A stretch of 64,000 nt of DNA from Faecalibacterium prausnitzii (GCA_004558805.1 SFDE01000006.1:62001-126000); one strand, 5' to 3'. Positions 34,119 to 42,232 are shown, counted from the first letter of the stretch. Made by a program: numbers and translations. Notes: generated from the letters alone by a model not told the origin.

Positions 34119-35036
34119 TCACTCTGCGCTGAGGACCTGGGTCACATAGAAATACGAGTTGTTGACGATGTTGGTCACAGCCGTCGAGGTAATGGTAGCG
34201 CCGGAAAGGGCGTCCACCTCGGTCAGGTCTGCGCTGACAGCACCGGCTGCTTCGCCGGTGGTGGTCAGGTCTGCCTGCTCCAGACGGATCTGAGCCTGCT
34301 TTTCTGCGGACTGATCCGCAAAGGGAACAGCCATAGGCTCGCCGTCCAGTGCGCTCTTGCTGAGGTCTGCTGCGTACAGCTTGCGCCGTGCCACTGCCTC
34401 TGCGCTGGAATCCAGCGGCGGGGGCAGCTCATCGTCCAGCGGCTCACCCTTCTGTGCCGAGAAGGTCAGACCCGCCTGGTACATCTTGCGGGTAGCCTCC
34501 GCCTCGGGAGAGGTGTCGGAGAGGTTCCACTGCGTGGGATCGAAATCCACTGCGGCAGCGGGCTCTTCAGACACGGCACCGGCAGCAGCGTAGGCGGCAC
34601 CGGTAACGGGGTCCGTTACGGTGTAGCTCTTGCCAGCCAATGCAAAGGGAGCAGCGCCCTGATACTGGGACGTGAACGCCGGGTCAACGCACTGACCGCC
34701 AAGGTTCTCGGTCTCTTCCTGGGAGAGGATCTCCACAGCAGAAACCTTGCCCTGGGCATCAATGGTCACAGCAGCCTGCACATCGCTTTGGAACCCCTTC
34801 TGGGTGCCCTCCACACGGTAGCTGCCGTCGTTGAGCTGATACACTGCGCTGATGCCGTAGGTGGCTGCATCCGCCTCCGACACCGGCAGCAGGGTACCGG
34901 CAACCGTGGTGCGTGCGTTCTGCACGGACACCAGACCCACCGCCAAAGCGATGGTTGCAACGCCCATGGCTGCGTAGCCCGGCAGCCGCTTGCGCCACAG
35001 CGGTACGGGCGCAAACGGGTTGGTTGCCTGCTTCAT
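34119..35036 (-). CDS. Membrane-anchored FMN-binding domain protein
   Basis: 305 residues. One N-terminal transmembrane anchor (about 21-40), then an extracytoplasmic FMN-binding domain. The C-terminal LSGATITSTAV matches the SGATxTS motif in which Thr is linked covalently to FMN by ApbE (RnfG/NqrC type). Between residues 170 and 250 there are two related copies of about 40 residues (EATRKMYQAGLTFSAQKGEPL and EAVARRKLYAADLSKSALDGEPM). No apbE or rnf genes are in the window. It heads the transcript with the ferredoxin and AOR-type enzyme, so it likely carries electrons to or from the cell surface. The ATG at 35036 follows AGGTGA. Confidence 0.85.
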   Translation of the reverse strand: MKQATNPFAPVPLWRKRLPGYAAMGVATIALAVGLVSVQNARTTVAGTLLPVSEADAATYGISAVYQLNDGSYRVEGTQKGFQSDVQAAVTIDAQGKVSAVEILSQEETENLGGQCVDPAFTSQYQGAAPFALAGKSYTVTDPVTGAAYAAAGAVSEEPAAAVDFDPTQWNLSDTSPEAEATRKMYQAGLTFSAQKGEPLDDELPPPLDSSAEAVARRKLYAADLSKSALDGEPMAVPFADQSAEKQAQIRLEQADLTTTGEAAGAVSADLTEVDALSGATITSTAVTNIVNNSYFYVTQVLSAE

Positions 35037-35089
35037 GTTATCACCTGCCTGTTTTTTTATTCCGCCGGGGAACCCCCCGGACAACAGTT

Positions 35090-35126
35090 GAGGCCGCTCT
35101 GGCTGCTGCAACAGCGGAGCGGTCTC
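35090..35126 (-). other. Leader hairpin before the FMN-binding gene
   Basis: GAGGCCGCTC (35090-35099) and GAGCGGTCTC (35117-35126) form a 10-base stem in the 5' leader of the minus-strand transcript, with a second short GC hairpin between it and the gene. Role unknown; could stabilise the mRNA. Confidence 0.4.
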
Positions 35127-35135
35127 TTCGTTAAT

Positions 35136-35165
35136 ATCTTATCATGATGCCGTGGAGTATGTCAA
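35136..35165 (-). promoter_or_regulatory. Promoter of the AOR-type gene set
   Basis: Minus strand: TTGACA (plus 35160-35165), 18-base spacer, TAAGAT (plus 35136-35141). Confidence 0.65.
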
Positions 35166-35199
35166 TCTAAACTACCATGTTTTTCCGTTTTGTAACTAT

Positions 35200-35988
35200 T
35201 TATTTTGTGGATTTTGATAGGTTTTTGGGGAATTTCTGTCCGCATACCAGCTGCAGACCGTATTCCGCTGCAAGCTCTGCCGATTGCACCGTGGGCATGC
35301 TCTTGCTTACAAGCACCGGCACCCCGGCACGGATCGCCTTGCGCACCATATCCAGAGGCACCCGCCCGCTGGTGTACAGCACACATTCCGCCAGCGGCAC
35401 ACCTGCCAGCAGAGCGCAGCCCACCGCCTTGTCCAGTGCGTTGTGGCGACCCAGGTCCTCGCAGGAGACAAGGATCCTGCCCTCGTGGAGCACAAAGCAG
35501 CTGTGCACCGCCCGGGTAGCACAGTAGCCGGGCAGACCGGAGCTCATGGCGGCGGTAAGGGTGTCCACCCACTCCGGACACAGGGCAAGAAAGGGCACCG
35601 GGCGCAGGGGCGCTGTCTCCACCGGGCTGCCCAAAGGGAGGTTATCGGTGCAGCAGCTGGATACCTCCTGAGCGGCAGCGCTGCGTGCCGCCAGCGGGCG
35701 ACGCAGCTGGACATGGATCTTTGCACCCTCCGGACAGACGGCGATCTGCTCCACCTCAGCCGCCGAAGCGATCCACCCTTCGGTCAGCAGCCGCCCCAGC
35801 GCCAGCTGAGGCAGCAGCTCCGGCGAGCAGACCACCCGGAAGGCAGACTGCTGGTTTACATAGATCACGGCGGCGTGCTCCACCGGCACACAGGCTTCGG
35901 TGCCTTCCGGCAGCCGCAGATCGGCATAGACCGGCTGTGCGCCAAAACGGTCGTTGATCTGCAGGGGACTTGCGTTGAACTGTTCCAT
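35200..35988 (-). CDS. fdhD: FdhD-family sulfur carrier for molybdoenzymes
   Basis: 262 residues. The DLGRHNALDKAVG motif and the LYTSGRVPLDMVRKA segment are FdhD signatures. FdhD passes sulfur from a cysteine desulfurase to the pterin cofactor of formate dehydrogenase. The usual CxxC loop of E. coli FdhD is replaced by adjacent cysteines, SSCCTDN, near residues 108-114. No formate dehydrogenase gene is in the window; the AOR-type enzyme is the only visible client. An AAGG site precedes the ATG. It has no shared terminator with the FMN gene; the promoter of that gene lies between them. Confidence 0.9.
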   Translation of the reverse strand: MEQFNASPLQINDRFGAQPVYADLRLPEGTEACVPVEHAAVIYVNQQSAFRVVCSPELLPQLALGRLLTEGWIASAAEVEQIAVCPEGAKIHVQLRRPLAARSAAAQEVSSCCTDNLPLGSPVETAPLRPVPFLALCPEWVDTLTAAMSSGLPGYCATRAVHSCFVLHEGRILVSCEDLGRHNALDKAVGCALLAGVPLAECVLYTSGRVPLDMVRKAIRAGVPVLVSKSMPTVQSAELAAEYGLQLVCGQKFPKNLSKSTK

Positions 35989-36105
35989 AAAAAGTACCTT
36001 ATTGTATATTGGATCTGCAAATTGCGGAAAAAGGAAAACCTACAGCAACAACATACCGGCTCTGTGGCAAAATGTCAAGAGGGAGAAAGCCGTTTCCTCT
36101 GCTGC

Positions 36106-36148
36106 AAAAAAGTAGACTCCATCCTTTTTGGGATGAAGTCTACTTTTA
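36106..36148. terminator. Bidirectional hairpin after the NSS transporter gene
   Basis: AAAGTAGACTCCATCC and GGGATGAAGTCTACTTT form a 16-base stem with one mismatch, with A-run before and T-run after it, 100 bases from the transporter stop. Confidence 0.8.
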
Positions 36149-36246
36149 CTCCCCTTGGCAGGAACGGTATTTCCCCTGGACCCGGCGGAGGTCACCGGAC
36201 CGGAAGGGCTGCAAAGGGGATCAGCGGTTTTCCATTTTTTTAACGC

Positions 36247-37638
36247 TCAGGACAGGATGCCGGTGGACTGCAAAAACAGCACCAGCATCATCACCGGGGC
36301 AATGTAGCGGATCATGACCCGGTAGAGCTTTTTGCGGCGGAAGGTCTTGCCGCCCCGCTGCATCTCGTCGATGACGTAATCCGGGGTCATGACCCAGCCG
36401 ATGAGGAGGGTGGACAGTAGGGCGATAAAGGGCATCATGACGCTGTTGCTGATGTAGTCCATCAGATCCAGCAGCTGTCCCACCGAGCCGTTGGGCAGGG
36501 GAAGCTCAAAGTAGAAGACGCTGTAGCCCAGGGCGATGACGGCGGAAGCGGCAAGGTAGATGACCGTCAGCACCAGCACCGTCTTTTTCCGCCCGGTGTG
36601 GAAGATCTCCATGCAGTTTGCAGTGATGGATTCCAGCACCGAGATGCAGGAGGTGAGGGTGGCAAAGATGGCGGTGACAAAGAACAGGATGCCTACCACC
36701 ACGCCTGCCTTGCCCATGGCGTTGAACACCTTGGGCAAGGAGACGAACATGAGACTGGGACCGGCGCTCATGCCCTCGGTACCAGAGAACACATACACGG
36801 CGGGGATGATCATGGCACCTGCCAGCAGCGCCACGCCGGTGTCAAAGATCTCGATCTGGTTTACTGCCTTGTTCAGGTCCACCTCCGGCTTTACATAGGA
36901 ACCGTAGGTGATCATGATGCCCATGGACACGCTGAGGGAGAAGAACAGCTGGCTCATGGCGTCCAGCAAAATCTGCAAAAAGCGGCTGACGGTCAGCCCT
37001 TCCATATGGGGAGTCAGGTAGTAGACCAGTCCCTCCATGCCGGTGCGCAGGGTGCCGGAGGCGTCCTCGTGCCGCAGAGTCAGGGAGTAGCCCGCAATGA
37101 TCACCACCAGCACCAGCAGAATGGGCATCATGTACCGGGACACCCGCTCGATGCCGCCCTCCACGCCGTTGTACACGATGAAGGCGGTGACCCCCATGAA
37201 CAGCAGGGCGAACACCACCGGGGACACCGGAGAGGTGATGAAGCTGGTAAAGTACCCGTCTCCGGCGGCGGCAGCGGACTGTCCGGTAAGGTAGACCACC
37301 GCATATTTGGTGATCCACCCGCCGATGACGGCGTAGTAGGTCATGATCAGCACCGGCACCAGAAAGGTCAGGATGCCGAGAAATTTCCACCGGGGGCGCA
37401 TCTGGGTATAGGCGCCGATGGCGCTCTGCTTGGTGCGTCGTCCGATGGCGATATCCGAGGTCAGCAGGGTGAAACCAAAGGTCAGCACCAGCACAAGGTA
37501 CACCAACAAAAATAAACCACCGCCATCCTTCGCAGCAAGGTAGGGAAACCGCCACAGGTTGCCCACACCCACTGCGCTTCCGGCGGCAGCAAGGACAAAA
37601 CCGATTTGCCCGGAGAAACTGCTTGTTTTCTTTTCCAT
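36247..37638 (-). CDS. Sodium:neurotransmitter-symporter (NSS/SNF) family transporter
   Basis: 463 residues with about eleven to twelve hydrophobic helices, as in the bacterial MhsT/LeuT branch. The N-terminal helix carries the family signature GSAVGVGNLWRFPYLAAKDGGG (sodium and substrate site). It probably imports an amino acid or related amine with Na+. The ATG at 37638 was chosen over an upstream TTG; AGGAG lies about 14 bases before it and about 5 before the TTG, so the TTG remains possible. It is divergent from a LysR gene, with a dense repeat of operator-like sequence between them, so it is probably the regulated target. Substrate unknown. Confidence 0.92.
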   Translation of the reverse strand: MEKKTSSFSGQIGFVLAAAGSAVGVGNLWRFPYLAAKDGGGLFLLVYLVLVLTFGFTLLTSDIAIGRRTKQSAIGAYTQMRPRWKFLGILTFLVPVLIMTYYAVIGGWITKYAVVYLTGQSAAAAGDGYFTSFITSPVSPVVFALLFMGVTAFIVYNGVEGGIERVSRYMMPILLVLVVIIAGYSLTLRHEDASGTLRTGMEGLVYYLTPHMEGLTVSRFLQILLDAMSQLFFSLSVSMGIMITYGSYVKPEVDLNKAVNQIEIFDTGVALLAGAMIIPAVYVFSGTEGMSAGPSLMFVSLPKVFNAMGKAGVVVGILFFVTAIFATLTSCISVLESITANCMEIFHTGRKKTVLVLTVIYLAASAVIALGYSVFYFELPLPNGSVGQLLDLMDYISNSVMMPFIALLSTLLIGWVMTPDYVIDEMQRGGKTFRRKKLYRVMIRYIAPVMMLVLFLQSTGILS

Positions 37639-37659
37639 GATTTCCAAACTCCTATCCTA

Positions 37660-37696
37660 ATATCCTATTGCCAAATAGGATATCATAGGATATCAT
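37660..37696. promoter_or_regulatory. Operator-like repeat cluster between transporter and LysR genes
   Basis: ATATCCTATT (37660-37669) and AATAGGATAT (37674-37683) form a perfect 10-base inverted repeat with a 4-base gap. ATAGGATATC is also directly repeated with a 10-base period (37675-37684, 37685-37694), about one helix turn. This fits cooperative binding by the adjacent LysR protein. It overlaps a weak minus-strand promoter (TTTACT-N17-TATCCT). Confidence 0.6.
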
Positions 37697-37754
37697 ATCA
37701 GTAAACCGAATGATTTTGCTACGGTATATAAATTTTACTTATGGGGTGTTTTTC

Positions 37755-38627
37755 ATGCGGGAACAGAAGGACCGCTACGAGATCTTTTTAAAGGTCTGCG
37801 AGACCGGCAGCTTTTCCAAGGCGGCGGAGGCGCTGAATTATACCCAGTCCGGCATCAGCCAGATGATGGCGGGACTGGAGGAGGAACTGGGGGTGCAGCT
37901 GTTTGCCCGCATCAACCGGGGCGTGACTCTTACGGACAACGGCACCCGGCTGCTGCCCTATGTGCGGGAGCTGGCAAACCAGAAGGCACGGCTGCGGCAG
38001 GCGGCGTTCAACATCAACCACAAGGTGGAGGGCAAGCTGCGGGTGGGCAGTATCTCCAGCATTACTACCCTGTGGATGCCCGGGGTGATCCACTATTTCC
38101 GCAAAAACTACCCCAAGGTAGAGGTGGAGATCCTGGACGGCAACTACGACGAGATCCGGGACTGGATCGTTCACGGACAGGTGGACTGCGGGATCCTGTC
38201 CTCCATCGTGGCAAAGGACCTGAAGTTTTATCCCCTCCGGGACGACCCCCTGTGCGCTGTCTTTCCGCAGGGGCATCCGCTGGCAGAGCAGCAGACGGTG
38301 GGGCTGCCGGAGCTGTTCCGGTATCCTCTCATCATCGAGACCCCCGGCTGCGACAACGATATCCAGCACCTGCTGCAGAAATGCCCGGTGGAACCGGACA
38401 TTGCCTACAGTTTCCGGGACGATACCCTCATTATGGCGTTTGTCCGCAGCGGCTTGGGGGTGACCATCTCACAGGAGCTGGTGATCCAGGCGTTCGGCTG
38501 CCCCGGGGTGGTGTCCCGCCCGCTGGAGCCTGCCTGCTGTCGGACATTGGGGCTGGCGTTCTCTCGCACCACCAACTCGGTGGTAAGCCGCACACTGCTG
38601 GAGTACCTGCAGCAGCAGGACCGGTGA
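37755..38627 (+). CDS. LysR-family transcriptional regulator
   Basis: 290 residues. The N-terminal helix-turn-helix (about 3-62: GSFSKAAEALNYTQSGISQMMAGLEEELG) and effector domain (about 90-285) are typical. The ATG at 37755 was chosen because the homology begins at MREQKDRYEIF; no strong ribosome site is visible before either start. It faces away from the NSS transporter gene and very probably controls it through the repeats at 37660-37696. The co-inducer is unknown. Confidence 0.9.
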   Translation: MREQKDRYEIFLKVCETGSFSKAAEALNYTQSGISQMMAGLEEELGVQLFARINRGVTLTDNGTRLLPYVRELANQKARLRQAAFNINHKVEGKLRVGSISSITTLWMPGVIHYFRKNYPKVEVEILDGNYDEIRDWIVHGQVDCGILSSIVAKDLKFYPLRDDPLCAVFPQGHPLAEQQTVGLPELFRYPLIIETPGCDNDIQHLLQKCPVEPDIAYSFRDDTLIMAFVRSGLGVTISQELVIQAFGCPGVVSRPLEPACCRTLGLAFSRTTNSVVSRTLLEYLQQQDR

Positions 38628-38957
38628 TGCAAAAGCCGGAAGCATCCTGGGGTAGACCACAGCCGGGATGATATACTATATAGAAAGACCGGCTGCAGGC
38701 GGCAAAGGGACCGGACAGGAGTGCAGCGCTGCCCAGCGACATTCCGGAGAAAGCTTTGGTGAAAATGTATGATTTTACAGGAAAATAATTGGTGAAAAGT
38801 CCGTGTTGCAATATACGGAATTTTGTATTATCATAGAGGCGGATGATGAACCGGGTTCTACGGGACATGGACCGGGTGTGAGAGAAAAGGTTTTCCTACG
38901 GGAATAGGGAAAACAGCCGGACACGATGTGCAGGTGTGCCGGAAAAGGGAAAAGAAT
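38628..38957. other. Non-coding region upstream of yhfZ
   Basis: 330 bases without a supported gene. It holds a CAGCCGG/CCGGCTG hairpin around an AT-rich centre (38663-38697), two direct copies of TTGGTGAAAA 33 bases apart (38756-38765, 38789-38798), the yhfZ promoter, and a GTTTTCC/GGAAAAC hairpin in the leader (38890-38914). Confidence 0.55.
38806..38834 (+). promoter_or_regulatory. Promoter of yhfZ
   Basis: TTGCAA (38806-38811), 17-base spacer, TATCAT (38829-38834), followed by a 120-base leader. Confidence 0.55.
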
Positions 38958-39869
38958 ATGGTAAACAAGAATCTGTTGCAGAGATCAGGGCTTGCGACTC
39001 TGCAGGTTGCGCAGATCCTGGCACAATTGGAGCCGGGGATGCGGATCCCGACCGTTACCGAATTGAGCGAACAATGCCAGATGGCGCGGGGCAATATCCA
39101 GATCGCGCTGAACAATTTAAAGCAGAACCGTGTGATCCGGCTGGAATCCCATGGGCAGAACGGTACCATCGCCACAGACATTGACTATGTGGCAATGGCA
39201 CGCTACTGCAGCAATACCAACCTGACCTGTGTGATGCCCATGCCCTACGGCTTGCGCTACGAGGGTCTGGCAAGCGGTCTGTATGAGGAACTGAACCAGA
39301 AAGGGGTGACCGGAGCCATCGCCTTTATGCGGGGTTCTGGCTACCGTCTCGCCTGTGTGGAAGAAGGACGATTCCACCTGTGCGTTATGAGTCTGCTGGC
39401 GTTTGAGCATTACCAGCAGGAGGGAAAAGAGATCCAGCTGGTCGTGGCGATGGGACCCCACAGCTACGTGGAGCAGCACCGGGTCTTTGTACGCCCGGAC
39501 TTTACCGGCAACTGGGAAAATTGCAAGGTGGGTCTGGACACCTCTTCGGTGGACCAGGAACTGCTGACCCGCATCTGCTTTGCAGACAAGCCGGTGCAGT
39601 ATGTGCCCATTATCTACAGTCAGCTGGTGCCCTTCCTCCACAACGGCGTCATTGACGCAGGTGTGTGGAGCGCAGATATGCTGCCCAAAGAGCTGCGCTG
39701 CTACCCCATGCCCTGTCTGGATGAGCAGGAAAAGGACACCATAGCGGTGCTGGCGTGCCGCAGGGACGACAACATCACCGCCCAGCTGGTGCGTAAGCTC
39801 CTGACCGTGGACCGGGTGGAGGACATCCAGCGCCGGGTCATGGAAAAACACCTGATCCCCCGCTACTAA
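38958..39869 (+). CDS. yhfZ: YhfZ-like regulator of the yhf cluster
   Basis: 303 residues. An N-terminal winged helix of GntR-like type (about 10-75: GMRIPTVTELSEQCQMARGNIQIALNNLKQN) is joined to a periplasmic-binding-like sensor domain (about 90-295), the architecture of E. coli YhfZ. The ATG at 38958 has GAAAAGGGAAAAG upstream; a GTG earlier has no clear site. It is first in the cluster and should sense the pathway substrate and act on its own or the next promoter (39944-39971), where a palindromic repeat is found. The identification rests on both sequence layout and the row of Yhf counterparts that follows. Confidence 0.8.
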   Translation: MVNKNLLQRSGLATLQVAQILAQLEPGMRIPTVTELSEQCQMARGNIQIALNNLKQNRVIRLESHGQNGTIATDIDYVAMARYCSNTNLTCVMPMPYGLRYEGLASGLYEELNQKGVTGAIAFMRGSGYRLACVEEGRFHLCVMSLLAFEHYQQEGKEIQLVVAMGPHSYVEQHRVFVRPDFTGNWENCKVGLDTSSVDQELLTRICFADKPVQYVPIIYSQLVPFLHNGVIDAGVWSADMLPKELRCYPMPCLDEQEKDTIAVLACRRDDNITAQLVRKLLTVDRVEDIQRRVMEKHLIPRY

Positions 39870-39935
39870 GACGGGATGTGAAGAAACCGGACATCTGCAC
39901 TGTGCAGGTGCAGATGTTTCTTTTAAAATGAAAAT

Positions 39936-39961
39936 ACAAAATATTGTACAAAATATTTTGT
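39936..39961. promoter_or_regulatory. Palindromic direct repeat, candidate YhfZ operator
   Basis: ACAAAATATT at 39936-39945 is repeated at 39948-39957, where it is part of the perfect 14-base palindrome ACAAAATATTTTGT (39948-39961). The 12-base period and AT-rich palindrome overlap the -35 box of the next promoter, so bound protein would block it. Confidence 0.55.
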
Positions 39962-39971
39962 GTTATATAGT
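39944..39971 (+). promoter_or_regulatory. Promoter of the yhf structural genes
   Basis: TTGTAC (39944-39949), 16-base spacer, TATAGT (39966-39971), before the serine hydrolase gene. Confidence 0.55.
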
Positions 39972-40036
39972 TTATTTCCTCAAGGCAACACCCCAAAAAA
40001 CGAAGCACGAAGACACACAAAGAAGGAGAAAATGAA

Positions 40037-41413
40037 ATGAAAAAGATCTCTCGTCGCAGCTTTCTCATCGCATCCGGTAAGACCGTTGGAGCCTTTGCAG
40101 CTGCCTCTGCCTTTGCAGGCTGCGCAAGCCCGGAGCAGGCAGAGAACTGCCTGCGTCCCTCCGCTATGCCGGTGAAGACCGACGACCGTCTGGCAGCCAT
40201 CGACGCCATTGTGGAGAACTACATGGGTCAGGGCTTCTTCCCCGGTGCCACCATCGTGGTTGCCCGCGGCGGCAAGATCGTTTACGAGAAGGCATACGGC
40301 TACGCCATGCTGAACGATATGGGCGTCCGCCTCAGCGATCCCCGTCCCATGGAGCTGGACACCATGTTCGACCTTGCTTCCTGCACCAAGATCATGGCTA
40401 CCACTCAGTCCATCATGAAGCTGTACAGCGAGGGCAAGATCGACCTGGACGCCACCGTGGCAAGCTACATCCCGGAGTTTGCAAAGAACGGCAAGGAGAA
40501 TGTGACGGTCCGCCAGCTGCTGACCCACACCTCCGGTCTGCCCCAGTGGAAGGCAATGTTCCTGTACATCGACAAGGACAAGTCCAAGGTGCTGGATTAC
40601 ATCTGCAACTGTGAGCTGATGTTTGCTCCCGGCGAGGAAAAGTACAGCGACCTGGGCTTCCAGATGCTGGGCTTCCTGGTGGAGCGCATCACCGGTCGTG
40701 ACATGGACGAGTACGCCAAGACCGAGATCTACGAGCCTCTGGGACTGAAGCGCACCACCTATATGCCTCTTGCCAACGGCTTTGCCGCCGAGGATCTTGC
40801 CGCCACCTCCTTTGGCAACCCCTACGAGTACGCCATGGTGGACGAGATCGATCACCCCGGCTTTGGCTACGACTGCACCGAGGATCTGGCAGCCTTTGGC
40901 AAGTTTGGCGGCTGGCGCAACTATACTCTGGTGGGCGAGTGCAACGATGGCAACGCATGGATGGCAAACGGCGGCGTGGCAGGTCATGCCGGTCTGTACT
41001 CCGACGCCGAGGATCTGGCAGTGCTGTGTCAGGCAATGCTGAACGGCGGCATCTACAAGGGCGTCCGTCTGTACAAGCAGGAGGTCATCGACCTGTTCAC
41101 CAGCGAGCAGAACGGCAAGCCCTCCCGTGGTCTGGGCTTTGAGCGGGGCTCTTCCTTTATGGGTCGGGGCGACCGTCACTACGACGCCTTTGGTCACGCC
41201 GGCTTCACCGGCACCCATGTGGTCATGAATAAGACCAACAAGACCGCAGTGGTGTTCCTGACCAACAAGCAGAACGTGGGCTTTAAGCCCAACTCCATGT
41301 CCTACTACAGCCCCTACAGCTGCTGCGGCGAGATCTGCGAGCTGGTGTGGAACATCTTTGGCTCTGAGGCTCCTGCCCAGACTCTGGCAGACAAGATCAG
41401 CGCCTGGCTGTAA
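40037..41413 (+). CDS. Beta-lactamase-fold serine hydrolase (class C/esterase type), exported
   Basis: 458 residues. The signal region SRRSFLIASGKTVGAFAAASAFAGC combines a twin-arginine-like motif and a lipobox (FAGC), so it is probably a lipoprotein on the outer face. The catalytic SxxK motif is Ser115-Cys-Thr-Lys118, the second motif is KYSD (Tyr near 203), and the third is GHAGFTGT near residue 388. This family includes class C beta-lactamases, D-aminopeptidases and esterases; sequence does not tell which. It is not part of the enterobacterial yhf operon, yet it sits between yhfZ and yhfY here with an AAGGAG site, so it probably releases or trims the pathway substrate outside the cell. Confidence 0.88.
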   Translation: MKKISRRSFLIASGKTVGAFAAASAFAGCASPEQAENCLRPSAMPVKTDDRLAAIDAIVENYMGQGFFPGATIVVARGGKIVYEKAYGYAMLNDMGVRLSDPRPMELDTMFDLASCTKIMATTQSIMKLYSEGKIDLDATVASYIPEFAKNGKENVTVRQLLTHTSGLPQWKAMFLYIDKDKSKVLDYICNCELMFAPGEEKYSDLGFQMLGFLVERITGRDMDEYAKTEIYEPLGLKRTTYMPLANGFAAEDLAATSFGNPYEYAMVDEIDHPGFGYDCTEDLAAFGKFGGWRNYTLVGECNDGNAWMANGGVAGHAGLYSDAEDLAVLCQAMLNGGIYKGVRLYKQEVIDLFTSEQNGKPSRGLGFERGSSFMGRGDRHYDAFGHAGFTGTHVVMNKTNKTAVVFLTNKQNVGFKPNSMSYYSPYSCCGEICELVWNIFGSEAPAQTLADKISAWL

Positions 41414-41446
41414 ATTTTAGCATAAAGTAACTGGGAGATGTCAGAT

Positions 41447-41803
41447 ATGGATTTTGAACCGAGATTGTCGATCCTGCGCACTGCAGGGATGTTATCAGAT
41501 GAAGATTACCAGAAAGTGCAGGACGTGATCCGGTATTTTCGGGAGAAATACGATCTGACATTGACAGAGGAAAATGCTTCGTCCATGGTCACCCATCTGT
41601 GCGCTGCGCTGGGTCGCATCCAGCGGGGCGAGCCGGTGGAACCTCTGGACGAGGAGGTATACGAGGAGACCATGCAGGAACCCACCTTCCCTCAGGCGCT
41701 GGAAATGACCCAGGGTCTGGTGAAGGAGGTCCTGCCGGGTCTGCCGGAAGACGAACAGAAGTTTTTGACCATGCATATCGGAGTCCTGCTGGCACAGCCG
41801 TGA
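41447..41803 (+). CDS. yhfY: YhfY-like PRD-domain protein
   Basis: 118 residues made of little more than one PTS-regulation-domain-like helical bundle (SSMVTHLCAALGRIQRGEPVE with its conserved His; FLTMHIGVLLAQP at the end). Without a DNA-binding domain it is probably a partner or modulator. The ATG at 41447 is spaced nine bases from GGGAG, better than the ATG at 41438, which touches it. E. coli YhfY is a protein of the same type and size, next to yhfZ. Confidence 0.75.
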   Translation: MDFEPRLSILRTAGMLSDEDYQKVQDVIRYFREKYDLTLTEENASSMVTHLCAALGRIQRGEPVEPLDEEVYEETMQEPTFPQALEMTQGLVKEVLPGLPEDEQKFLTMHIGVLLAQP

Positions 41804-41846
41804 CAGCATTGACGATATAAACCCGAGACGAAAGGAGGACTACCCT

Positions 41847-42203
41847 ATGAAGATCGTAGTAGGTGGTCAGATCGACAAGCAGAAGGTCTATGACAGCATC
41901 AAAGCCATCGTAGGCGACCGTGCATCGGTGGAGATCAAGGATGACATTGCAGCGGCAATGGCAGTCAAGACCGGTCAGGCGGATTACTACTTTGGTGCCT
42001 GCAAGACAGGCGGCGGCGGTGCGCTGGCAATGGCAATCGCTCTGCTGGGCATGGGCAGCTGCGCTACCGTGTCCATGCCGGGCAAGATGCTCAGCGAGGA
42101 GGAGATCCTTGCACAGGTCAAAGCTGGCAAAAAGGCGTTCGGCTTCACCGATCAGCACATCGAAAAGGTCGTGCCGATCATTCTGAAGGGTCTGGGCTTC
42201 TGA
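41847..42203 (+). CDS. yhfU: YhfU-like small protein (DUF2620)
   Basis: 118 residues, MKIVVGGQ at the start, then ADYYFGACKTGGGGALAMAIALLG, a glycine-rich segment typical of DUF2620. GFTDQHIEKVVPIILKGL ends the protein. Soluble, with no membrane helix longer than a short hydrophobic stretch. In E. coli yhfU lies beside yhfT, as here (29 bases apart). It may be a soluble partner of the transporter, which is inference. Confidence 0.8.
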   Translation: MKIVVGGQIDKQKVYDSIKAIVGDRASVEIKDDIAAAMAVKTGQADYYFGACKTGGGGALAMAIALLGMGSCATVSMPGKMLSEEEILAQVKAGKKAFGFTDQHIEKVVPIILKGLGF

Positions 42204-42232
42204 GCCTGCCCGCAAAATAAGGAGGAAAACAT

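Noticed and set aside
29963..34132. Plus-strand open frame of about 1,390 codons over the AOR-type genes
   Set aside because: Antisense to the AOR-type enzyme, ferredoxin and YdhW-like gene, whose motifs are unmistakable; no domain is visible in it.
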